Shown: piece after piece, positions 35,501 through 42,349 of the stretch
Position numbering within the stretch: the stretch's first letter is position 1
Layout: each line of letters opens with the position of its first letter
DNA from: Pseudomarimonas arenosa
GTDB taxonomy: Bacteria > Pseudomonadota > Gammaproteobacteria > Xanthomonadales > Xanthomonadaceae
Assembly (NCBI RefSeq): GCF_014841215.1
Contig: NZ_JACYTR010000008.1
Location: 110,658-174,657 of the forward strand
Direction: 5' to 3'
Length of the DNA stretch: 64,000 nt
Translations under genes and position numbers: made by a program
The notes under the pieces: generated by a model
Database searches by the model: none
What the model was told of the DNA's origin: nothing
What the model saw: the letters and a program-made list of their open reading frames with translations, nothing else

Positions 35501-38500
35501 TCGGGCGAAACCAATGCCCTGTTTGCCGCCGATGTCTGGCGCGACGCCGATGGCCTGATGCGCGATATGCACGCCTCGGCCCTGATGGAGCGCGAGATCG
35601 GCGGCCGGTTCGACGCCGTCAGCCGCGCCTGGGGCCGAGCGGTGCAGTGGCAGAACTGGTCGGTGCTGGCGCCGCTTGAGCAGGTCAGGGCAGCCGTCGA
35701 GCTGGAAGCCGACGTGCATGTTGCCATCATTCACAGCGAAGCCGAGTGCATCATCGCCGGTGATGCTGACGGCTGCGCGCGCGTTGTGGAACGCATCGGT
35801 CGCAGTCATTGCCTGCGCATGAGTTACGCCCTGGCTGTGCACGTGCCGGAACTGCAGGTAGTGGAACAGGAATGGCTGAGCCTGCATCGCCGGGAGTCGC
35901 AGCCACCGCGCAGCGGAAGACTGTATTCCAGCGCCTGGGGTGAGAGCTACGAAGCCGATTCGGAGCGCTGCGCGCAGGCCATTCTGCAGCAGGCACTGAA
36001 TCCTCTCGATCTGCGTCCGGCCATCTTGCGCGCCTGGGACGATGGCATTCGCATCTTCATCGAACACGGCCCCGGCAGCAGCTATGCCCGCGCCATTCGC
36101 GCCGCCTTGGACGATCGAGACGCCCTGGTGCTCAGCCTGGATCGCAAGGGGCAGGGCGTCGACGCCGTGCTACACGTCGCAGCGGCCCTGATCGCTGCAG
36201 GCGTCGATGTTTGCCTGGACGCACTACAAAGCGAACAGCAGCCGGCGCACAAAGAAGGCCGCTGGCTGCGCTTCGATGCGCATCCGGCGCCAGTGCGGCT
36301 TGCCATCGATAGCCCGAAGGCAGTGGATGGCAGACAGCGCATGCTGCCGGCGCCGCCGTTGCCGTCGGTGCTTCGGGTTGATGCGCGCGACCATCATGCT
36401 TTGGAGCCCCTCTCCCGGGGGCGAACGGCTGAATCGCCTGCTCTTCGATGCCCCTACCCAGGAACCTCGCTATGCGAGGCCCCTGGGCAGGCAAAGATCG
36501 GCTCCCTAACCCCACCCCGGCCCTCCCCGAACATCGGGGAGGGAGTTCCGGGGCACCAGCCGGTGCGCGAAAATCAGTGCGCATCGATCTCTCCCGCCCG
36601 GGGAGAGGGGTTGGGAAGAGGGGGGGAGGCGCGGAAGCTAGATCAAACACGTCCCGTAGTTTCGCCCGCACAGCAATCGGCCGCCACCGCAAACTCAACT
36701 ATCGACTCCACCGCACTGATCCAATGGCGTGCCCATCAGCAGACCTTGGCGCAGCTGCAAGCAAAGTTCCTGCGTCGCCAGGCCGAAGCCCATCAACACT
36801 TCCTGGCCCTGCGCGAACGCGCAACACAGCAGCTGCTGCAGGCCGCGGGGCAGGGGGGGATGAGTGCAGGCCTCATGCTTGGTGCCACCACGACTCGCGA
36901 GCCCCGTGTTGAGCAGGGGCCCGCACCGGTTGTCGCAGCGCAACTCACCCAGCCAACGCAGCATGTCGTTTCACCTAGTTGCAGAGCAGATGTCGCCAGC
37001 AATGACGCCAGGCCGACGACGAAGCCTGTGGAACAACTCGCTAAAGCGCCGCAACTCGCACATTCCCCGACCGGCCCTCGCTTTAGTCGCGATCAGCTGT
37101 TGATCCACGCTGGCGGTGCCATCTCCAGTCTGTTCGGTGACAAGTTCAAGCACCAGGATGCCTACGCCCGTCAGGTGCGCATGCCGTTACCGCCGCTGCT
37201 GTTGGCCGATCGGGTTACTGGCATCGACGCCGAGCCCGATTCCATGCGTACCGGGCGCATCTGGACTGAGACCGATGTGAGGCCCGATGCCTGGTATCTG
37301 CATCACGGCCGCATGCCGGCCGGAGTGATGATCGAAGCCGGGCAGGCTGATCTGATGCTGATTTCCTACCTTGGTGTCGATCGTTTCAACCGTGGCGAAC
37401 GGGTGTATCGACTACTGGGCTGTGAGCTTACCTACCACGGTGATTTGCCGGCCGTCGGGGAAACCCTGCGTTTCGAGATCGAACTCGATGGACATGCCGT
37501 ACAGGGCGACGTGCGGCTGATGTTCTTCCATTACGATTGCCACAACGGTGATCGATTGCAGCTATCGGTGCGCAAAGGGCAGGCCGGTTTCTTCAGCGAT
37601 CAGGAGCTGGCCGAATCAGCCGGTTGCCTGTGGTCGCCTGCCGATCAGAAGATCGTCGAATCACCGCAGCTCGATCCGCCGGCGGTGGCTTGTACGCGGT
37701 CGCGCTTTGATCGGAATCAGCTTGAGGCATTCGCTCAAGGCGATGCCTACGGCTGCTTTGGGCCAGGATTCGAGCTGGCGCAAACCCATACCCGCAGCCC
37801 CAACATCCAGTCTGGCCCGATGCTGCTGCAGGATCGCATCACCGATCTCGACTGCCAGGGCGGCCCTTGGGGCCGTGGCTACCTGCGGGCGGAACTCGAT
37901 GTTCGGCCGGATCACTGGTTCTTCGACGGACACTTCAAGAACGACCCGTGCATGCCCGGCACCCTGATGTTCGAGGGCTGCCTGCAGATGCTGGCCTTCT
38001 ATCTGGCCGCTGGCGGCCACACCCTGAAGCGCGATGGTTGGCGTTTTCAGCCGGTGCCTGAGCTGCCGTATCAGCTGCAATGCCGCGGCCAGGTGTTGCC
38101 GAGTTCCAAGCGGCTGGTGACCGAAGTGTTTGTGGAGGAACTGATCGCCGGCCCCATGCCGACCGTGTACGCCGATCTGCTTTGCACGGTCGATGGGCTT
38201 AAGGCCTTCCACGCCCGCCGGGTAGCACTGCAGCTGGTGCCCGATTGGCCATTCGTGCCCGAGGCAGTTCGCTTTCCCCCCTCTCCCCTTGCGGGAGAGG
38301 GGCTGGGGGACAGGGGTGAGCGCTGCTCGACTGAAATCCCCCTCTCCCCAACCCCTCTCCCACCAGGGGAGAGGGGCTCTATGACTAACACTCACTTCGG
38401 AAACAGTGGCCGGCCAGTCGCCGAAGTCGGCGGCTTCCGTTTCGATCACAACAGCTTGTTGGCCTGCGCCGCCGGGCGTCCATCGCAGGCCTTCGGGCCG

Positions 38501-39547
38501 ATGTACCAGCGCTTCGATGGCCCGACTCGCGTCGCCCGCTTGCCCAGCCCGCCATACCACTTCATCAGCCGCATCGCCGAAGTGCAGGGGCCGATCGGGG
38601 TGATGCAGGCCGGCGCTCGCGTGGTGGCCGAATACGACCTGCCGGAATCGGTCTGGTACCTTGAGCACAATGGCTGTCGGCGGATGCCGTTCGCCGTGCT
38701 GCTCGAAGCCGCCCTGCAACCCTGTGGTTGGCTGTCGAGCTATGTCGGCTCGGCACTCACCGTGGACTCCGAACTTTGCTTCCGCAACCTCGACGGTGAG
38801 GGCAGGGTGCTGGCCGAACTCGAGGGCGGGGCAGGCACCCTGCGCACCGAGGTGGAACTACTGGCCGTGTCGGCCACCGCCGGCATGATCATCGAAACCT
38901 TCCGCGTGCGTTGCTCACTGGACGAGCGGTCGGTGTACGAACTCAATACCGTGTTCGGCTTCTTCCCACCCGAGGCCCTGGCGGCACAGGCCGGACTGCC
39001 GAAGCTTGAGCTGCACAACGAACTGTTCAATCGCCCAGCCAATTGCCAGCGCGACCTTGCCGAACTGGCCCTGGAAAACGTGGGTCGTGATGGCCTGGCC
39101 CTGCCAGCCCGCATGCTGCGCATGATCGACACCCTGCAAGGCTACTGGCCCGACGCGGGTACGGCCGGCCTCGGCCAACTGCGCGCAATGAAACAGTTCG
39201 ATGCCAACGACTGGTTCTTCAAAGCCCACTTCTTCCAAGACCCGGTGCAGCCCGGCTCTCTAGGCCTCGAAGCCCTGCTGCAACTGCTGCAGGTCTACGT
39301 CATCGAAACCGGTATTGCCGCTGGCATGCCCAACCCCCGCTTCCAATGCATCGCCCTCGACCAACCGCACCAATGGAAATACCGCGGGCAAGTGCTACCG
39401 CATCACAAGCAAGTCCACACCACCTTGGAGATCACCGCGCTCGAACGCGAACCGGGCAGTGTGCTGGTGGTTGCCACGGGCAGCCTGTGGGCCGATGGAC
39501 AGCGGATTTATGAGGCATCGGGGCTGGCGGTGAGGGTGACTGGCTAG
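32564..39547 (+). CDS. pfaC: PUFA synthase subunit KS-CLF-AT-DH-DH (PfaB/PfaC fusion type)
   Basis: This 2327-residue protein has a ketosynthase (about 10-440) with C184 (LDAACASSLYAL), CHATGTTVGD and KSNLGH. A chain-length-factor domain follows in which the active Cys region reads VQAGLDSGLVG (near residue 596), so Cys is lost. The acyltransferase (about 885-1220) has FAFTGAGAAYHGMG and S979 (GYSSGE). A coiled linker (about 1380-1425) leads to two FabA-like dehydratases, each a double hotdog: DH1 with H1790 (DHWFFDGHFKNDPCMPG) and DH2 with H2222 (DWFFKAHFFQDPVQPG). Each first hotdog has a degenerate motif. No C-terminal acylglycerophosphate acyltransferase is present. Three linker segments are repeat DNA read in frame. 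The stop is the TAG that begins a dispersed repeat. Confidence 0.93.
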   Translation: MNSARNHRFAPVAIVGRACVLPGALSPEALWQAVAAGRDLVQSVPDQRWKVSRDQVLCSADSPQPDRCWSDRGGYVQGFESVWNPSGFAVPATELEGLDTLFHWVLHCARLALAEAKSVDITRSGAVFGNLGFPSEQMAAYAESVWTGRGQIDPRNRFMASGAADLLQRALRLGVGSHCLDAACASSLYALKLACDRLQEGSADLMLAGAVQRADDLFLHQGFAALNALSRSGRSRPFHRDADGLLPAEGAAFFALKRLQDARRDGDTIHGVIRGIGLSNDGRGKGLLVPDEAGQRRAIRSAFQGSGLIPSDVAMLECHATGTTVGDATELRSTAAEYAGVEQLPIGSLKSNLGHLITTAGAAGLIKVLEAMRAGERPPTLHVDQINPSLANTPFRLLTKREAWPATAPRVAAVSAFGFGGNNAHLLVSEDHPSIEPGEMERPSGRIALVALACRAAGCTDRKQFANALFGSEHPRKDDSEAAIELCVDGLRLPPKDLQQTLPQQLAVLQLARAALDEAGVTSGTETAVYIGMEPDPEVARYGLRWRCGDTRSAQRDAIVPALQSAAVLGCMPNIPANRLNSQFDLLGPGFTVQAGLDSGLVGLQLALSSLRRREVDAAVVGAVDFSNEPVHIAASEALGLPLPAADAAVVGVLKRFEDAERDGNRILAIFDPPSDPVSREQVRDVVPDLAHRFGHAYAAQGLLNAMASVLMLHHRRRGDGKPWLPEAARQIQLELGSSAEAMSESRSHYPAASRNQQLFVFAADDRQGLIDALRADRHAQEPLPRNLAMRGPWAGKDRLPNPTPALPEHRGGSSGAPAGARKSVRIDLSPRERVWGSGRAQLRETGEQARLTIVCPPDRFDTLRQQAIEQLQSGQITTPGIYYRERPLTGGLAFAFTGAGAAYHGMGAELLAQLPELMDRLAKESPDLAKGLDWAYRDPDQTPTALQQLQGASALSQIHADLSQNLLRLQADAWLGYSSGETNALFAADVWRDADGLMRDMHASALMEREIGGRFDAVSRAWGRAVQWQNWSVLAPLEQVRAAVELEADVHVAIIHSEAECIIAGDADGCARVVERIGRSHCLRMSYALAVHVPELQVVEQEWLSLHRRESQPPRSGRLYSSAWGESYEADSERCAQAILQQALNPLDLRPAILRAWDDGIRIFIEHGPGSSYARAIRAALDDRDALVLSLDRKGQGVDAVLHVAAALIAAGVDVCLDALQSEQQPAHKEGRWLRFDAHPAPVRLAIDSPKAVDGRQRMLPAPPLPSVLRVDARDHHALEPLSRGRTAESPALRCPYPGTSLCEAPGQAKIGSLTPPRPSPNIGEGVPGHQPVRENQCASISPARGEGLGRGGEARKLDQTRPVVSPAQQSAATANSTIDSTALIQWRAHQQTLAQLQAKFLRRQAEAHQHFLALRERATQQLLQAAGQGGMSAGLMLGATTTREPRVEQGPAPVVAAQLTQPTQHVVSPSCRADVASNDARPTTKPVEQLAKAPQLAHSPTGPRFSRDQLLIHAGGAISSLFGDKFKHQDAYARQVRMPLPPLLLADRVTGIDAEPDSMRTGRIWTETDVRPDAWYLHHGRMPAGVMIEAGQADLMLISYLGVDRFNRGERVYRLLGCELTYHGDLPAVGETLRFEIELDGHAVQGDVRLMFFHYDCHNGDRLQLSVRKGQAGFFSDQELAESAGCLWSPADQKIVESPQLDPPAVACTRSRFDRNQLEAFAQGDAYGCFGPGFELAQTHTRSPNIQSGPMLLQDRITDLDCQGGPWGRGYLRAELDVRPDHWFFDGHFKNDPCMPGTLMFEGCLQMLAFYLAAGGHTLKRDGWRFQPVPELPYQLQCRGQVLPSSKRLVTEVFVEELIAGPMPTVYADLLCTVDGLKAFHARRVALQLVPDWPFVPEAVRFPPSPLAGEGLGDRGERCSTEIPLSPTPLPPGERGSMTNTHFGNSGRPVAEVGGFRFDHNSLLACAAGRPSQAFGPMYQRFDGPTRVARLPSPPYHFISRIAEVQGPIGVMQAGARVVAEYDLPESVWYLEHNGCRRMPFAVLLEAALQPCGWLSSYVGSALTVDSELCFRNLDGEGRVLAELEGGAGTLRTEVELLAVSATAGMIIETFRVRCSLDERSVYELNTVFGFFPPEALAAQAGLPKLELHNELFNRPANCQRDLAELALENVGRDGLALPARMLRMIDTLQGYWPDAGTAGLGQLRAMKQFDANDWFFKAHFFQDPVQPGSLGLEALLQLLQVYVIETGIAAGMPNPRFQCIALDQPHQWKYRGQVLPHHKQVHTTLEITALEREPGSVLVVATGSLWADGQRIYEASGLAVRVTG
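34909..35080. repeat. Repeat insertion 1 inside the PfaC-like gene
   Basis: About 170 bases with hairpin arms (CCTCCCCGAACATCGGGGAGG, CTCTCCCCTCGGGAGAG) encode a linker of low-complexity type near residues 782-840 (PLPRNLAMRGPWAGKDRLPN). It lies in the linker before the acyltransferase. A near-identical copy is at 36450-36620. Confidence 0.9.
36450..36620. repeat. Repeat insertion 2 inside the PfaC-like gene (different frame)
   Basis: This is the same repeat as 34909-35080, offset by 1541 bases and therefore in another reading frame relative to the gene. Here it encodes CPYPGTSLCEAPGQAKIGSL and so on, near residues 1296-1352, between the acyltransferase and DH1. Both frames are free of stops. 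Confidence 0.9.
38275..38385. repeat. Repeat insertion 3 inside the PfaC-like gene
   Basis: Two GC-rich hairpins (CCCCTCTCCCCTTGCGGGAG.. and CCCCTCTCCC-acca-GGGGAGAGGGG) encode the linker PPSPLAGEGLGDRG to LPPGERGS, near residues 1904-1941, between DH1 and DH2. The type matches intergenic repeats at 19620-19680 and 32465-32510. Confidence 0.85.
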
Positions 39548-39605
39548 CCCGGATATTTCATCACCGAGGACTTTGCGTCGAGTGCAAGGCGCGACGAGCC
39601 CAGGC
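39545..39605. repeat. Dispersed repeat end; its TAG is the stop of the PfaC-like gene
   Basis: The sequence TAGCCCGGATATTTCATCAC begins exactly at the stop codon of the PfaC-like gene. About 60 bases match 63862-63927 apart from a 6-base insertion there. The first 15 or so bases also match the terminal repeats of the element at 60641-60835. The 219-base gap up to 39766 holds no gene. Confidence 0.85.
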
Positions 39606-39766
39606 TAAACCCTTACTCGTGGGCGCTTCACGTCGCCTTCGGCGCCGCGCTGCAGAAGCTCTTCGGTAGCGTTGGGCTAACGAATGGCCCAACGCCTGCA
39701 ACGTCACGAGGTCGTCAGTCTGCGTTTTCTGCGCTGGCGCTGCAGTATTGCCAACGAGCCAAGCCG

Positions 39767-40039
39767 TCAGTGCATCGACCGCAGCGCCGCTCCAATTCGC
39801 TCTTGGTAATTATGATCCCTGATCGAGCGCACCAAGCCGCGTTCTGCCAGATAGCGATGGATCTGCTCTTCGCTCCACTCGCCTTCATCGTGCAGGCTAT
39901 GCAACACCTCGAGTTGGTTGCGCACCGCGCTGCGGGCAGCTTCGTAGTCACCGCGCTCGAACGCAGACTCGACCCGCATCATCACCTGCTCCAGACGCAG
40001 CACAAGCAATTCGGTTTTCGACCTGCTCAATCCAATCAT
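39767..40039 (-). CDS. Small alpha-helical protein, unknown function
   Basis: This 90-residue protein starts MIGLSRSKTELLVLRLEQVM with GGAGG 6 bases before the ATG; a longer GTG frame from 40120 is less likely. It is predicted helical and charged (RVESAFERGDYEAARSAVRNQLEVLHSLHDEGEWSEEQIHRYLAERGL), with no signal or membrane segment. Tetratricopeptide-like or regulatory helices are possible. I do not recognise a family. It stands alone between the PfaC-like gene, with which it converges, and the ADP-ribosylglycohydrolase, from which it diverges. Confidence 0.6.
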   Translation of the reverse strand: MIGLSRSKTELLVLRLEQVMMRVESAFERGDYEAARSAVRNQLEVLHSLHDEGEWSEEQIHRYLAERGLVRSIRDHNYQERIGAALRSMH

Positions 40040-40333
40040 GTGCGACCTCCGCAAAGCGGGCTTTCCGTATGCTGCAATTGCAACACGCTTCGCGGCTGAT
40101 AGGAGGAGGAAATAATTCACACCCGTTCAGCTCAATCTGGGCCTGATCGGGTGGCATTGCCTCTACCGATGGCCAGTTGCCTGTTTGCGGGAGATAGCAG
40201 CAATCTGCGGCTACAAGCACCGGCTGAACAAGAATTCGCCAAGATCTGAACCCACGGGTAGCATGGGCGTTCAACCCGCTTTGGGCCTTGGCTTGCACGC
40301 TGGCCTGGCAGCCTCGAATAGCAGAATCAATCA

Positions 40334-41269
40334 ATGACTTTGAACGAGACAATGCGAGATCGAGTCAGCGGCGGATTGTTCGGCTTGCTGATAGGCGACG
40401 CCCTGGGTGTTCCCTATGAGTTTCACCGGCCAGAGATGTTGCCGCCCTTGGCGGAGATCGACATGTTGCCGCCGCCTGATTTTGAGCGAGCCCACATCGG
40501 AACGCCGCCCGGCACCTGGTCGGACGACGGCGCGCAGGCGCTCGCCTTACTCGCCAGCTTGCTCGATTGCGATGGATTGGATGTTGATGAGTTTGGTCGT
40601 CGATTACTTGCATGGATCGAGCAAGGTGCCTATGCGGTGGACGCTCGCGTCTTTGACGTTGGCGTTCAAACTCAGCGCGCGCTGACGGCGCTGGCCCAGG
40701 GCGAATCCGCTACCACGACAGGCCCGGCCAGCGAGCGCGACAACGGCAATGGCTCTTTGATGCGCGTGCTGCCTTTGACGCTCTGGCACCGCGGCAACGA
40801 CACGGAGTTGTTTGGATTGGCGATGCGGCAGTCCTTACCGACCCACGGTCATCTGCGAAGCCAGCTGTGTTGCGCCGTCTACTGCCTTTGGGCGAGGCGA
40901 TTGCTGGAGGGAGCGGGGGGCTGGGATGAGGCCGTGACCAGCGCCGACACCATCATCGATGTCAGCAGCGATGAGCTGCAAGCAGAGTGGCTTCGACTGA
41001 AGTCGGAGTTGGGAAGCCCGCGCGGCTCTGGGTATGTCGTAGACACTCTCGACTCGGCTCGCTGGGCGATGGACCAAGGTGATGACTATGCCTCGGTAGT
41101 CAGAGCGGCCATATCACTCGGTTACGACACCGACACCACCGCGGCTGTAGCCGGTGGACTAGCCGGCATTCGATTTGGCTTGACCGGCATTCCGAACGAG
41201 TGGATCGATCGCTTGAAAGGACGCGAGATACTGGATCCTCTGATGAGGCGGTTGCTTGAGCGGGCGTAA
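40334..41269 (+). CDS. ADP-ribosylglycohydrolase family protein (DraG/ARH type)
   Basis: The 311-residue enzyme belongs to the all-helical, Mg-dependent family that removes ADP-ribose from proteins or related compounds. Metal-site motifs are present: GGLFGLLIGDALGVPYEF at the N-terminus, TWSDDGAQALALL (TDDTQ in many members, here SDDGA), RDNGNGSLMRVLPL, and SLGYDTDTTAAVAGGLAGI near the C-terminus with the metal-binding DTDT. The length is usual. No ADP-ribosyltransferase or macrodomain gene is nearby, so the substrate is unknown. The start has no clear ribosome binding site. Confidence 0.92.
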   Translation: MTLNETMRDRVSGGLFGLLIGDALGVPYEFHRPEMLPPLAEIDMLPPPDFERAHIGTPPGTWSDDGAQALALLASLLDCDGLDVDEFGRRLLAWIEQGAYAVDARVFDVGVQTQRALTALAQGESATTTGPASERDNGNGSLMRVLPLTLWHRGNDTELFGLAMRQSLPTHGHLRSQLCCAVYCLWARRLLEGAGGWDEAVTSADTIIDVSSDELQAEWLRLKSELGSPRGSGYVVDTLDSARWAMDQGDDYASVVRAAISLGYDTDTTAAVAGGLAGIRFGLTGIPNEWIDRLKGREILDPLMRRLLERA

Positions 41270-41404
41270 CGGCATTGTTGCCGACGCCGAGCGCGAGACG
41301 TAGGATCGCACTGAGCACCCTGTTTGCTAACGCGCTGGAGTCATCGGTTGTCCAGAATGCGGACGTCAGGCGCGATCTGATTGTGCCCTGCAGGAGATGG
41401 ATCA

Positions 41405-42349
41405 ATGCCGCATGAGCCGAGTGAGTCGCAGCCAATCGCAATCGCGGACGTACTTATCGTCGATGACCAGCCGGACAACGTGGTAATCCTGGCCGAGGCA
41501 CTGGAAAGCGCAGATTGCCGATGTCGGGTCGCTACCTCAGGCAAACGCGCCTTGGCGGCCGTGGCTTCCAAGACCCCTGATGTGATCCTGCTCGACATAC
41601 TGATGCCGGGCCTGGATGGCTACGAAGTCTGCCGGCAGCTCAAGTCCAAGCACGAAACGGCTGATATTCCCGTGTTGTTCCTCAGCGCGCTGGATGAGCC
41701 GTTTGACAAGCTGCGGGCATTCGAGGCCGGAGGTGCAGATTACGTCACCAAACCATTCCACATTGCCGAAGTGCGGGCCCGAGTGCAGGTGCATGTTCGA
41801 CTGCGACGTTTGCAGCAAGCGCTGGCCGAATCCTCACTGACCGATGCCCTGACGGGCCTGGCCAATCGAAGGCGATTCGAAGAAGTGCTTGCGGGAGAGT
41901 GGGGCAGAGCAGAGCGACGGAACGATACGTTATCGCTGCTGATGATCGACGTTGATCATTTCAAGTGCTTTAACGATCACTATGGCCATGTGGCTGGTGA
42001 TGACTGTCTGCGTCGCGTCGGCCAGTCCTTGCAGGGGGCCCTGTCGCGATCGGCTGATTTCGTCGCCCGCTACGGCGGTGAGGAATTCGTCGCCGTGCTT
42101 GCTGGGCTTGATCCCGCAGAGTGTGCAACACAAGGCGAGCGGTTGCGCGCTGCAGTCGAGAAACAAGCCATCCCCCATGAGGCTTCCACTGCTGGCCCCG
42201 TCGTGAGCATCAGCATCGGCGCTGCGACTTTGCGACCGAATCGCAATCGATCATCGATCGAACTTGTAGAGGCGGCGGATGCCGCCCTGTATCGAGCCAA
42301 AGCCGCCGGTCGTAATCGGGTGGAAGCGAGTTCAGCCGGTGGCAACTAG
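41405..42349 (+). CDS. Response regulator with GGEEF diguanylate cyclase
   Basis: The 314-residue protein has an N-terminal receiver domain (VLIVDDQPDNVVILAEAL, phospho-acceptor D64 in VILLDILMPGLDG, YVTKPF). A diguanylate cyclase domain follows with an intact GGEEF at residues 224-228. An inhibitory-site RSAD lies five residues before it, so product inhibition by cyclic di-GMP is likely. The layout is PleD/WspR-like with one receiver. The start MPHEPSESQ has GGAG 9 bases upstream. It overlaps the following hybrid kinase gene by about 11 bases if that gene starts at GTG 42339, so the kinase is probably its partner. Confidence 0.93.
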   Translation: MPHEPSESQPIAIADVLIVDDQPDNVVILAEALESADCRCRVATSGKRALAAVASKTPDVILLDILMPGLDGYEVCRQLKSKHETADIPVLFLSALDEPFDKLRAFEAGGADYVTKPFHIAEVRARVQVHVRLRRLQQALAESSLTDALTGLANRRRFEEVLAGEWGRAERRNDTLSLLMIDVDHFKCFNDHYGHVAGDDCLRRVGQSLQGALSRSADFVARYGGEEFVAVLAGLDPAECATQGERLRAAVEKQAIPHEASTAGPVVSISIGAATLRPNRNRSSIELVEAADAALYRAKAAGRNRVEASSAGGN

